From Herbaspirillum sp. RV1423 (GTDB lineage: Bacteria > Pseudomonadota > Gammaproteobacteria > Burkholderiales > Burkholderiaceae_D): 63,426 nt of DNA. Within the stretch, counting starts at the first letter, position 1. Each line of letters begins with the position of its first letter. The stretch lies in contig NZ_CBXX010000041.1 in the NCBI RefSeq assembly GCF_000577615.1, positions 1 to 63,426 on the forward strand. Direction: 5' to 3'. Made by a program: the position numbers and the translations under genes. The notes under the pieces are model-generated. The model had not been told where the DNA came from, made no database searches, and saw only the letters and a program-made list of their open reading frames with translations. Below are positions 26,669-34,643 of this stretch, piece by piece.

Positions 26669-27040
26669 ATGCCCAGCGACCAACAGAAAACTTGTCAGCG
26701 ATTTGCAGCACTGTACATGCCACCAGAAATAAACGAGAAGGTGGGTATTGCCTTAGGGACATTGGACAGGTTGCCACTTCACGCGGTTCGGCTTCAGCCG
26801 AATAACGGTGATTGTGGTTGGTACATTCACGGTGGCGAGAATTCTGACGATGCGAACTTTTGTCAACCACTTCATGTTTCCCATGTGGCTGGTTATTGCG
26901 CCAAGATTATCCCGTACCTGGCATTGCCACCGGGATGGCGAGTTTTTCTTGCGCCAGACTATGAGGATGTTTGGTTGGACGACAAATTAATTAAGAACAT
27001 ATCCGGTGGCAAGTGGCGGCCAGTAACAGACATTAGGTGA
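26669..27040 (+). CDS. DUF2185/Imm33-like protein
   Basis: This 123-residue cytoplasmic protein has the block GWYIHGGENSDDANFCQPLH (about 50-69) followed by IIPYLALPPGWRVFLA and YEDVWLDDKL. That is the pattern of the DUF2185 family, whose members include predicted immunity proteins of polymorphic toxin systems (Imm33). No toxin gene is adjacent. It may be an orphan immunity gene or a household relative. The surrounding DNA is a patchwork of fragments, consistent with gain by transfer. Confidence 0.65.
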   Translation: MPSDQQKTCQRFAALYMPPEINEKVGIALGTLDRLPLHAVRLQPNNGDCGWYIHGGENSDDANFCQPLHVSHVAGYCAKIIPYLALPPGWRVFLAPDYEDVWLDDKLIKNISGGKWRPVTDIR

Positions 27041-27340
27041 GAAAAACACCATTCTTATTGCCATACAATGTGCGATGCCTAGCGGACCTTCAACTCAATA
27101 TTTGGAGACCCGCTCCGAAGATATGACGCTAACTCAAATCCAGCGGCAATTTGCAAATGCCCAGAGCAACGGCTACGAAGCACATCAATGTAATGCCTGA
27201 TGGCTTGCCGATTAATAGTCACGCAGCGATGCCGATGCTATGTGCCGAAGCGAGCTCTGACCCGCCTGCCGATGCTGCCCAATAGCCGCATCGGTGAATT
27301 GCTGCCGCATCACTGGGTATCGGCTGCCTATTCTTTGCCA
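27041..27340. other. Intergenic stretch without a recognisable gene
   Basis: Short frames occur, but none has a convincing start or a family pattern. The segment separates the Imm33-like gene from a convergent small membrane protein. Confidence 0.4.
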
Positions 27341-27580
27341 TCATGGGAACGTCAAGTCCAAACCGAGCGTCCTGCTAAGGGCGAAGGTGACGAGCCCCAG
27401 GCCCAGGAGCGATAGCACGAAGACTGCGGCCACCTTGCCGCCCGCGCGTAGCACCGCGCGCCTCTCCTTTTCCGTCTCCTTCTTCCCTTGATCGTAATGC
27501 CACTTGATGGCGAAGAACATGCCCGTGCCGAGCACGAGAACCTTGAATGTAACGAAGACTACAGGGATCCAATCCATCAT
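27341..27580 (-). CDS. Small two-helix membrane protein
   Basis: This protein of about 79 residues starts MMDWIPVVFVTFKVLVLGTG and has a second hydrophobic segment AAVFVLSLLGLGLVTFAL. A charged KGKKETEKERR-like loop (exact: QGKKETEKERRAVLRAGGK) lies between them. I use the ATG at 27580, ten bases after GGA; a GTG at 27610 has no ribosome site. It is conserved-looking, without a known function. Confidence 0.55.
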   Translation of the reverse strand: MMDWIPVVFVTFKVLVLGTGMFFAIKWHYDQGKKETEKERRAVLRAGGKVAAVFVLSLLGLGLVTFALSRTLGLDLTFP

Positions 27581-27634
27581 TTTGAGTATTTCCAGGCTAT
27601 TACTTGACACTATTTATCGTGAGGAGCAGTAGAC

Positions 27635-27850
27635 GTGATTTTAACTGACCTTCGCATGTCCGTTATGGACGAGCTGGAATTTGCCAAAGCAGTCAAAGCA
27701 CTCCCCGCAATGACCCACATTTCCATTGTCCTTATTGGTGCTACGTTGATGACAGACTCATGGGCAGCGCCAGAGGCGTTCGCCGCTTTGCTTCTCAAGC
27801 CTTGCTTGATGGCGCAGCTCACGGCAACCATTGACCTTCACGCTCGGTAA
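27635..27850 (+). pseudogene. Response-regulator receiver domain fragment
   Basis: The frame ILTDLRMSVMDELEFAKAVK, followed by VLIGATL and LLLKPC, follows the order of a REC domain: phospho-acceptor Asp region, Thr/Ser switch, conserved Lys-Pro. The first strand with the acidic pair is absent, and MDE replaces the usual MDG. It is probably what remains of a hybrid histidine kinase or response regulator. Confidence 0.6.
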
Positions 27851-27993
27851 GGGCGATCCGCCATTTCGATGCCTTCTATCGGCCAGTTGCGGAGACCCTG
27901 CGCCGACCCCGGATGACACCCATGCATCCGGATTACAATATCTTCATCCATTAACGCCACCTGATGACAGGTGCCATGCCATGAGGTATTGCC

Positions 27994-28650
27994 ATGAATA
28001 ATGCTTTGAAAATTGATTTCGTCTCCGACGTTGTATGCCCCTGGTGTGCGATCGGGCTGGCAGGTCTCAATACCGCGCTCGAACGCCTCGACCCGGAGAC
28101 GCACGTCGACTTCACCGTCCACCCGTTCGAGCTCAACCCCGGCATGCCCACTGCCGGACAGGCGCAACTGGAGCACATCACCGAAAAATACGGCATCAGC
28201 GCCGACCAGGCGCGCGCCAACCGGGAGCAGATCCGGACCAGAGCGGCTTCTGTCGGTTTCACCATGAACCGCGATGACGACAGCCGCGTCTACAACACCT
28301 TCGACGCGCATCGTCTGCTTGCCTGGGCGAAAGAAAAAAATAGGCAAGCGGAGCTCAAGCTGGTGCTGCTCAAGGCCTATTTCACCGATGGGAAAAACAT
28401 CGCGGACAGGAATGTGCTGGCGGAACTTGCCATACAAGCCGGCCTGGATGGCGTAGAAGCAAGCGAAGTACTGGGATCGGATCGGTTCTCCCAGGAAGTG
28501 AAGGAAGAAGAAACGCTGTGGGCCCAGCGCGGCATCAGCAGCGTGCCGGCAGTCATCGTGAATGATCGCTACCTGATCTCTGGCGGCCAGCCGCCGGAAG
28601 TATTTGAAGAACAGCTTCGGGCGATCCTGGCGAACGACGGGCGGGAGTGA
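27994..28650 (+). CDS. DsbA-family thioredoxin-fold oxidoreductase (FrnE-like)
   Basis: This 218-residue cytoplasmic protein has DFVSDVVCPWCAIGL at the N-terminus, giving a CPWC redox pair at about 15-18. An alpha-helical insertion follows, then GISSVPAVIVND with the conserved cis-Pro near 185. The FrnE/2-hydroxychromene-2-carboxylate isomerase branch is the best match, and FrnE proteins are disulfide isomerases linked to oxidative stress. GAGGT precedes the ATG. It opens a region of redox genes on the opposite strand. Confidence 0.88.
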   Translation: MNNALKIDFVSDVVCPWCAIGLAGLNTALERLDPETHVDFTVHPFELNPGMPTAGQAQLEHITEKYGISADQARANREQIRTRAASVGFTMNRDDDSRVYNTFDAHRLLAWAKEKNRQAELKLVLLKAYFTDGKNIADRNVLAELAIQAGLDGVEASEVLGSDRFSQEVKEEETLWAQRGISSVPAVIVNDRYLISGGQPPEVFEEQLRAILANDGRE

Positions 28651-28793
28651 CTGTCGCAGGATCTGTTCGCGATTTTTTGGCTGCGCCATTAGCCGGTTGC
28701 GCTTCCGGCCCAAAATACACAGAGGTTACTGGAGCAATCCCATCCATTTTTGCGCCGGAATGGTGACGAACCGATGAGTCTGACGACCCTGGG

Positions 28794-29207
28794 TTAGGCA
28801 GCGTTTGTACTCTCCGTTCCGGCCGCCCGTGCTAGTGCCAGCGTGTCGATATACTCTCGGATGTGCGTCACCTTGCCATCTCGCACCGTCATGGCGAAGA
28901 CAAAATGCTCCTCGAACGCCTTGTTCGTGGCTTTGATTTTCCCCGTGCTCAAACCTACGATCAGGACGCGGTCGGCCTGCGCGATAAATTCGAGGGGCGT
29001 AGAAATGGAAGTTTCCACCATGTCAGCGGCCTTCTGAAAAAAATCAGCCAACCCCGCATGCCCGCGGTGCGTGCCGGCCAGCGGCCACTCGCCCGGAATG
29101 ACCCATTCGACGTCGTCGGCCGTCAACGCCAGCACACCTTGCAGATCGCCGCAGCCCGTTGCTGCAAATAGTCCCTTCACGATCTGCACGTTCCCTTGCG
29201 TGCTCAT
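28794..29207 (-). CDS. NTF2/SnoaL-like protein
   Basis: This 137-residue protein has the cone-shaped NTF2-like pattern: GLFAATGCGDLQGVLALTADDVEWVIPG (long signature over residues 12-39), GHAGLADFF, and a C-terminal VRDGKVTHIREYIDT. Such proteins are isomerases, cyclases or small-molecule binders. Its ATG overlaps the stop of the upstream reductase-like gene by four bases, so the two are coupled. The substrate is unknown. Confidence 0.8.
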   Translation of the reverse strand: MSTQGNVQIVKGLFAATGCGDLQGVLALTADDVEWVIPGEWPLAGTHRGHAGLADFFQKAADMVETSISTPLEFIAQADRVLIVGLSTGKIKATNKAFEEHFVFAMTVRDGKVTHIREYIDTLALARAAGTESTNAA

Positions 29208-29845
29208 CGCGCCAATCCGATATCGACGTGCATGGCAATATCGAACGTGTCAGCGCCGTTTTTTGCCAAGCCGATCATCATGAGGCCAAGTGATTCGAGC
29301 GTCTGGGCCATGTGCAGGGCACCGATATCCAAGGGCCGCAGGCCGAGACTCTCCAGGAAAGTTGCGACGCGGACCTTGGCCTTTGCATCGTCGGCTGCAA
29401 TGAACGCGTCGAGTCGTCCACCCTTGGCAAGGACGGGGCCGAAGAGGGTGTTGAACGCTTTCACGATATGCGCACCGGCGGGAAGGCCTCTGGCAGTCTC
29501 CTGCGCACCGGAACTGCCGCTGGGGGTCACCAGGCCCGAGAGATCGGGGGCGACCGGGTTGGTGATGTCGATGATTACCTTGCCGCCCAGCGCCGCCCCG
29601 AAATCGGCCACCACCGACGCCGCACTGCCGTATGGTACGGCGAGGATGACGATGTCGCCCTTTGGTGCGGCGCCGTACGTCCCGATGGTCGCGCCAGCGC
29701 CAAGCTTGTCGGCAAACGCCTGTGCCCTGGACTCGTTGCGGACGATCACCTCGACTGTGTGCCCAGCCGTGACGGTACGGCCGGCGATTGCCGTGGCCAT
29801 GCCGCCGGCGCCGATGATGCTGATGGTGCTGATGGGAGTGCTCAT
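29204..29845 (-). CDS. F420H2:NADP oxidoreductase-like Rossmann protein, paralogue 1
   Basis: This 213-residue protein has an N-terminal IGAGGMATAIAG NAD(P)-binding loop and the family patterns VILAVPYG, IDITNPVAPD and IVKAFNTL. Betaproteobacteria normally lack F420, so an NADP-dependent reductase role with another partner is likelier. It shares long blocks with 30905-31540 and, less closely, 32230-32823. GAGGA lies before the ATG. It is coupled to the NTF2-like gene downstream. Confidence 0.82.
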   Translation of the reverse strand: MSTPISTISIIGAGGMATAIAGRTVTAGHTVEVIVRNESRAQAFADKLGAGATIGTYGAAPKGDIVILAVPYGSAASVVADFGAALGGKVIIDITNPVAPDLSGLVTPSGSSGAQETARGLPAGAHIVKAFNTLFGPVLAKGGRLDAFIAADDAKAKVRVATFLESLGLRPLDIGALHMAQTLESLGLMMIGLAKNGADTFDIAMHVDIGLAR

Positions 29846-29880
29846 ATTGTTTCCTCGTCAGTTGGCAGGTTGCTCGTCAC

Positions 29881-29909
29881 GTATTACCGGGGCATCGCCC
29901 CGGTAATAC
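29881..29909 (-). promoter_or_regulatory. 13-bp perfect intergenic hairpin
   Basis: GTATTACCGGGGC and GCCCCGGTAATAC pair perfectly around ATC between the atypical SDR gene and paralogue 1. No T-run follows on either strand, so a processing or attenuation element is likelier than a simple terminator. Confidence 0.6.
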
Positions 29910-29917
29910 GGCGCGGG

Positions 29918-30856
29918 TCAGGCGGCAGGGAAATAGTGGCCGTTGTCCATATCGGCGAACAGGCCGGGCTGAGTGGGTTCCCAGCCCAGGGTCTGCCGGG
30001 TGATGAGGTTCGACGCGGGGAGATCGAGCGTGACCAGGTTTGCCAGGAAGCCAAAATAGCCCGGCAGCATCAGCACATCCGCGGGTATGCTCACGGCCGG
30101 CACGCCCAGGCGGCTGCCAATGGCCTCGGCGATGGCGCGGAACGGGATGCCCTCACTTTCGACCCCGTGCCAATATTTGCCAGCCTGCCCCTTCTCAAGC
30201 GCCAGGCGGAATAAGGTGGAGAGGTCACGGGCGTGCACGGCCGGCCACAGGTTCGCGCCTTCTCCCGGATAACCGATGACCCCTTTTTCCTTCGCCAGCC
30301 CGATCAACAACGGAAGGAAGCCGACGTCGGTCGTGCTGTGCGCGATAGTAGGAATCCGCACGATCGACGACCGCACGCCCCGCTCTGCGAGGCCGATGAC
30401 GGCGAGCTCTACGGCGTTACGAACCCGCAGGGTCCCCTTGTACGCATCGCCGCCGGGAAGTGACGGGTCTTCCTCGGTGGCTGGTCGATCCAGTTTCTCC
30501 CACCCGGGCGCGCCGATACTGCCCGACACGACCAGCGGCTTGCCGCTTCCGGCCAGCGCCTCGCCGTACGCGAGCATGATCTGGAGTTCCGCAGCGGCCA
30601 CGGCGTCGATCCCGCCGGAGGGAAGCAAGTCTTGCCTGTGCGCGACGTGAATGACGCCGTCGGCATCCGCCGCCGCGGCCTTGAGCCCTTCGAGGTCGGA
30701 AATATCCCCGCGCCGTACCTTGGCGCCAAGTGCGGCCACCGCATCTGCCGCCTTGTCCGAGCGGGCAAGGCCGGTAACTTCATGTCCGGCTGCGATCAAT
30801 TCGGGGATGATGTACGAACCGATATGGCCGGTTCCTCCAGTAACGAAAACGCGCAT
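29918..30856 (-). CDS. Atypical SDR / NAD-dependent epimerase-like protein
   Basis: This 312-residue oxidoreductase has the extended-SDR cofactor loop VTGGTGHIGSYI at residues 5-16, an Asp/Arg region GLARSDKAA for NADP, DADGVIHVAH, and a substrate half ending in LGWEPTQPGLFADM. The usual YxxxK is not evident (a Tyr occurs in GDAYKGTLRVRNA), so it belongs with atypical SDRs. AAGGA precedes the ATG. It sits between two F420-reductase-like paralogues in a minus-strand run under a divergent HxlR gene. Confidence 0.82.
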   Translation of the reverse strand: MRVFVTGGTGHIGSYIIPELIAAGHEVTGLARSDKAADAVAALGAKVRRGDISDLEGLKAAAADADGVIHVAHRQDLLPSGGIDAVAAAELQIMLAYGEALAGSGKPLVVSGSIGAPGWEKLDRPATEEDPSLPGGDAYKGTLRVRNAVELAVIGLAERGVRSSIVRIPTIAHSTTDVGFLPLLIGLAKEKGVIGYPGEGANLWPAVHARDLSTLFRLALEKGQAGKYWHGVESEGIPFRAIAEAIGSRLGVPAVSIPADVLMLPGYFGFLANLVTLDLPASNLITRQTLGWEPTQPGLFADMDNGHYFPAA

Positions 30857-30904
30857 AGTGCTGTTCCTTGTGAGTGATATGAGAAAGTGGTGTTACGAGT
30901 GAGC

Positions 30905-31540
30905 TCAGCCGGGAAGGCTGACCCCGATTGAGAAGTTGGTGTGCTTGATGGAGTGGGCGAGCAGGCCCAGCGACAGCAGGCAGACGTGCTCCAGCGTCTG
31001 CGCCATGGGCAGCAGCCCGATATCCAACGGGCGTAGCCCGAGGCTCTCAATGAACATCGCGACGCGTGCCTTTGCCTGCGCGTCGTTGCCCGCAATGAAC
31101 ACGTCCAACGGGCTACCCTGAAATGAACCGGCAGCCAGGACGTGGGAGTACAGGGTGTTGAATGCCTTGACGATGACCGCGTCGGCAGGGGCGACCCTGG
31201 CGATCTCCTGCGCGCCGAAGCTGTCGCCAGGTGTCACAAAACTCGCGAGGTCGGCGGCGACGGGGTTGGTGATATCGACCAGGAGCTTGCCTGCCAGCTT
31301 GTCACCGTATTGCTTTACCACGTCCAGAACGGCGGCGTATGGCACCGCCAGGACGACAATATCCCCGGCCGGGGCGGTGCCGAATGTGCCTGTCGTCGCA
31401 CCGGCGCCGATCTGCTCGGCGAGTACCCGCGCCTTGGCCGCGTCGCGGCTCATCACCTCGACGCCGTGTCCGGCCTTGGCGGCAAGGCCAGCGATTGCCG
31501 CGGCCATGCCACCCGCTCCGATGATACTGATTGTGCTCAT
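30905..31540 (-). CDS. F420H2:NADP oxidoreductase-like Rossmann protein, paralogue 2
   Basis: This 211-residue protein begins MSTISIIGAGGMAAAIAGLA and has the same VLAVPYA, VDITNPVAADL and IVKAFNTLYS blocks as paralogue 1, plus the shared SLGLRPLDIG segment. The two clearly arose by duplication. AAGGA lies six bases before the ATG. It is the first minus-strand gene after the divergent HxlR regulator and its two palindromes, so it should be the most directly controlled gene. Confidence 0.84.
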   Translation of the reverse strand: MSTISIIGAGGMAAAIAGLAAKAGHGVEVMSRDAAKARVLAEQIGAGATTGTFGTAPAGDIVVLAVPYAAVLDVVKQYGDKLAGKLLVDITNPVAADLASFVTPGDSFGAQEIARVAPADAVIVKAFNTLYSHVLAAGSFQGSPLDVFIAGNDAQAKARVAMFIESLGLRPLDIGLLPMAQTLEHVCLLSLGLLAHSIKHTNFSIGVSLPG

Positions 31541-31608
31541 CTATTTCCTTAGCATGAACGGCACGATCCGGCGACCGCGCTCAACATGCAGACCATGCTA
31601 TTCAGTTT

Positions 31609-31625
31609 ACTTGTAAAAAGCAAGT
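31609..31625. promoter_or_regulatory. Putative HxlR operator 1
   Basis: ACTTGTAAAAAGCAAGT has 5-bp inverted arms ACTTG/CAAGT. Its centre is 32 bases (three helical turns) from the second site. Both lie between the divergent HxlR and reductase genes. Confidence 0.65.
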
Positions 31626-31640
31626 GAAAAGCCGAAATTT

Positions 31641-31657
31641 ACTTGCGATACGCAAGT
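31641..31657. promoter_or_regulatory. Putative HxlR operator 2
   Basis: ACTTGCGATACGCAAGT is a perfect 7-3-7 palindrome with the same ACTTG/CAAGT half-sites as site 1. It lies 17 bases before the HxlR start codon, fitting autoregulation. Confidence 0.7.
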
Positions 31658-31674
31658 GATGTTAAAATCCGGTC

Positions 31675-32127
31675 ATGAAAACGACGAGTAAAGAAGACCT
31701 TCGGTCCCATTGCGCGGTGAACTACGGCGTGGAGATCTTCGGCGACCGATGGTCGCTGTTGATCATTCGCGACATCGTTTTTGCGGGCAAAAAGACGTAT
31801 GGCGCGTTCTTGAAATCGGAAGAGGGAATCGCGACCAATGTTCTTGCTGCTCGCCTGGCGTTTCTTGAGGAGCAAGGAATTTTGTCGCGGGCGCCCAACC
31901 CCGATGACGGGCGCAAGGACTTCTACACGCTGACCGAGAAGGGTCTGGACCTTATTCCCATCATGCTGAACATCGTCCTGTGGAGCGCGCAGTACGATGC
32001 GAAATCGTACGTGCGGAACCAAAAGAAATTCATTGCGCGAATCAGGAAGCATCCCATGCAAGTGAGTGAAGAGGTGAAGGCGCTGGTTCGCAATGGCGGA
32101 TGTATATTCCCCGATGCCAACGGGTGA
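31675..32127 (+). CDS. HxlR-family transcriptional regulator
   Basis: This 150-residue winged-helix regulator has the family N-terminus with one Cys (HCAVNYGVEIFGDRWSLLII), the wing DGRKDFYTLTEKG and a dimerising C-terminal helix. HxlR proteins often sense electrophiles, quinones or thiol stress. A single conserved N-terminal Cys (about residue 13) is present, as in YodB-type sensors. It faces a minus-strand run of reductase genes and is flanked by two matching palindromes, so repression of those genes and itself is the simplest model. Confidence 0.9.
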   Translation: MKTTSKEDLRSHCAVNYGVEIFGDRWSLLIIRDIVFAGKKTYGAFLKSEEGIATNVLAARLAFLEEQGILSRAPNPDDGRKDFYTLTEKGLDLIPIMLNIVLWSAQYDAKSYVRNQKKFIARIRKHPMQVSEEVKALVRNGGCIFPDANG

Positions 32128-32173
32128 GCAAGACGGCAAGCGTGCCGGCACCTGAAGCTGACGTGGAAAAAAT

Positions 32174-32200
32174 AAGAAAACCCTCTATCCGGGCTTTCTT
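32174..32200. terminator. Bidirectional hairpin terminator
   Basis: AAGAAAACCC and GGGCTTTCTT form a ten-pair stem with one mismatch around TCTATCC. A/T-rich flanks on both sides allow it to serve the convergent HxlR and reductase genes. Confidence 0.65.
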
Positions 32201-32229
32201 GTTTCAGTTTTACGGATTTGTGCAAAAGC

Positions 32230-32823
32230 CTACTTGCACGGATGCTCGACAAGGTTATGCAGCACTAAAGGCCCGGGGATGTGCAACAGGCGGCCCCCTT
32301 CGTCGAGGCGTCCTACGAAAATTGGAGAGAACCCGAGTTGGACGGCCAATGATTTGATCGACTCGGCGGCCGCATCTTCGTTACTTGCCAAGAACACGAC
32401 ACGTTTGCCACCGTCTTGGGACGGATCCCTTGCCAGTACCGCCGCAGGGAGCTGGTTGAAGGCCTTGACAATGGAGGCGCCAGGCAGCAAGCCGGCAACA
32501 ATCTCTGTAGACAGGCGTCCTGCCGACACTTCAGGAGGCACTCCGTGGGCATTCGTTTGATCGACAATGATCTTGCCAGCCCAATTCGGAAGCGCCGCAG
32601 CAAGCGTTTCAACGACCGTGAAAGGAACTGCAAGAAACACAACGTCGGCGGCAAGTGCCTCTTCCAACGTTTTGGCCGAGACCATGTCCCCGAATTTCTT
32701 GACCAGATCCTGTAAAGAGTCCGGTCCTCGTGTGTTAGCGATCGACACCGGGATCCGGGCGCGTGCGAATTGCCCTGCCATGGCCGATCCTACATTGCCG
32801 GAGCCGATGATAGCGTAGGTCAT
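32230..32823 (-). CDS. F420H2:NADP oxidoreductase-like Rossmann protein, paralogue 3
   Basis: This 197-residue protein has AIIGSGNVGSAMAGQ for dinucleotide binding, VVFLAVPFTVVE, IVDQTNAHG and IVKAFNQLPA. It is more diverged than the other two nearby paralogues and has DQTN where they have DITN. GAGGA lies before the ATG. It is 15 bases downstream of an azoreductase gene on the same strand, so the pair forms an operon divergent from a LysR gene. Confidence 0.82.
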   Translation of the reverse strand: MTYAIIGSGNVGSAMAGQFARARIPVSIANTRGPDSLQDLVKKFGDMVSAKTLEEALAADVVFLAVPFTVVETLAAALPNWAGKIIVDQTNAHGVPPEVSAGRLSTEIVAGLLPGASIVKAFNQLPAAVLARDPSQDGGKRVVFLASNEDAAAESIKSLAVQLGFSPIFVGRLDEGGRLLHIPGPLVLHNLVEHPCK

Positions 32824-32838
32824 TCGGGCGTTCCTCTA

Positions 32839-33468
32839 TCAGTGGCCGGTTGACTTGGCGGAGAGTTTCAGAGTGGCGACTTGCGTCAACGCGGCGTCAA
32901 CGCTCTTCAGAGCGTCCTCCGGACTGAGGCTCTGGGCCTCGACGCGGATTGTCTCGAAGTCGGACAAACCGATAAAACCCAGAATTTGCTTGAGATATGG
33001 CACCAGCATATCGTTTGCCGCCATCGGCCCGCTCGAATAGATTCCTCCGCTGGCAGCGACAATGAAAACCTTTTTGCCAGTGATCAGGCCGCGTATGCCT
33101 TCGTGCGAAGGGATCATGGTGACGCCTGGCCACACGATATAGTCAATCCAGGTTTTGAGGGTTGAGGATGGCCCGAAATTGATCATGCTCGTGGCGATCA
33201 CAACAATATCGGCAGCCTTCAATTCTGCAACCAGCGTCTCGGCCAAGCCGACTGCTTCAATTTGAGCAGGCGTTCTCTCTGCGACGGGTACAAAGCGGCC
33301 GATTGCGTATGCTGGATCGATATGCGGCAACGAGTCGACTGCGAGATCGCGAACCGTGATAGTGGCGCTCAACTCGGACGCAAGCCGATTCGAGAGTGCC
33401 GTTGCAACTTTGGTCGACAGCGACGCGTCGCGTCGCGGACTGGAGAGGAGCATCAATACGTTTGTCAT
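32839..33468 (-). CDS. azoR: FMN-dependent NADH-azoreductase / quinone reductase
   Basis: This 209-residue flavodoxin-fold protein would reduce azo dyes and quinones by two electrons. SSPRRDASLSTKVA (about 10) is the FMN phosphate loop, MINFGPSSTLKTWIDYI (about 95) the conserved AzoR block, and AASGGIYSSGP (about 140) the isoalloxazine-binding loop. I choose the ATG at 33468 because AAGGA lies eight bases upstream; an in-frame ATG at 33486 lacks one. It is divergent from a LysR gene at 33621. Confidence 0.9.
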   Translation of the reverse strand: MTNVLMLLSSPRRDASLSTKVATALSNRLASELSATITVRDLAVDSLPHIDPAYAIGRFVPVAERTPAQIEAVGLAETLVAELKAADIVVIATSMINFGPSSTLKTWIDYIVWPGVTMIPSHEGIRGLITGKKVFIVAASGGIYSSGPMAANDMLVPYLKQILGFIGLSDFETIRVEAQSLSPEDALKSVDAALTQVATLKLSAKSTGH

Positions 33469-33584
33469 TAGGGAAGTCCTTGTCATAGCGTTAAATGGTG
33501 ATCGCTCGATGCATTGGCAGGTTCAGTGCCATGACAGCGATGTTCAATGCGAACTTTAACGGACAATCAGCGACGAAAAAACTA

Positions 33585-33618
33585 TCTAAATGTAGTTCAA
33601 CTCCGCCTATAATTTAGA
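33585..33618. promoter_or_regulatory. Inverted repeat upstream of divergent LysR gene
   Basis: TCTAAAT and ATTTAGA form a 7-bp inverted repeat separated by 20 bases, ending two bases before the LysR start codon. It is a candidate autoregulatory site. Confidence 0.4.
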
Positions 33619-33620
33619 AC

Positions 33621-34511
33621 ATGTATGCACTGACTCTTGACCAGATCCAGATATTCCTCGCAATAGTCGACGAAGGCAGTTTCACGCAGGCCGCAAAGAG
33701 GCTTCATCGCGCCCGCTCTGCGGTAACTTATGGAATTCAGAATCTGGAGTCCCAGATAGATCTGCTGCTGTTTGATCGAACGGCATATCGTCCAACCTTG
33801 ACTGAGGAAGGCAAGGCCCTGCTGGTGCGGGCTCGCCGTATTGCAGATGAAGCCAATTCATTCCGCGACTCCGCGCGTAGCCTTGCCAGCGGGCTTGAAG
33901 CCGAACTGACGATTGTCCTGGATTCCATGTTTCCAATGCCGCCAGTCGTCAAAGCGTTAACGGCATTCAGAGAGAGATTCCCGAGCGTTCCACCACGCGT
34001 TTATGTACAGCCATTAGGCGCTGCCGTTGAATTATTGCTTGATGGCACCGGGATGATCGGATTGCTGCAATCACAATTTACCGACATGACCGTCTTGAAG
34101 CGTTTTCACATGCTCACTGTCGACTTGCTCCCGGTTGTAGCGCCGCACCATCCATTGGCAGTATTTGACGGACCCATCGAATCACATATTTTGCAGCAAT
34201 ATGTTCAGTTGGTATTGACAGACCTCTCGTCGATGACATCTGGGCGTGATTACAGCGTGTTATCCAGTCAGACCTGGCGGCTTGCGGATCTGGGGGCGAA
34301 ACATTCGATGCTGTTAGCCGGACTCGGATGGGGAAGCATGCCGGCGCATCTTGTTGAGGATGATATTGCACGAGGACGGTTGAAGATTCTTCGGCCTGTT
34401 GAGTTTGATGTACGAATTGCCAAGCTTGCAATGGGCGGTGCATATCGCGCGGATCGGCAGCTAGGTCCGGCCGGGCAATGGATGATTGAGTACTTGTCAG
34501 GCTCGGTCTAG
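33621..34511 (+). CDS. LysR-family transcriptional regulator
   Basis: This 296-residue regulator has an N-terminal helix-turn-helix (LDQIQIFLAIVDEGSFTQAA, recognition helix SAVTYGIQNLESQI) and a C-terminal effector domain from about 92. It is divergent from azoR and reductase paralogue 3, the classical layout for a LysR activator responding to a redox-active compound. Confidence 0.9.
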   Translation: MYALTLDQIQIFLAIVDEGSFTQAAKRLHRARSAVTYGIQNLESQIDLLLFDRTAYRPTLTEEGKALLVRARRIADEANSFRDSARSLASGLEAELTIVLDSMFPMPPVVKALTAFRERFPSVPPRVYVQPLGAAVELLLDGTGMIGLLQSQFTDMTVLKRFHMLTVDLLPVVAPHHPLAVFDGPIESHILQQYVQLVLTDLSSMTSGRDYSVLSSQTWRLADLGAKHSMLLAGLGWGSMPAHLVEDDIARGRLKILRPVEFDVRIAKLAMGGAYRADRQLGPAGQWMIEYLSGSV

Positions 34512-34643
34512 CATCAGCTCACTCGGCTGCACAGTCGAAGGCGCAGGCACTTCTTTAATGACACACTGAGAGGACCCTACCGGACCACGCAAGCCCTATG
34601 CGGATGCAGTCAACAAAGTCTGACTGATAGCTGCCGCTCCTCG

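Noticed and set aside
29204..31540. True F420-dependent enzymes
   Set aside because: Nothing in the window suggests F420 synthesis, and the organism type normally lacks it; the name reflects fold similarity only.
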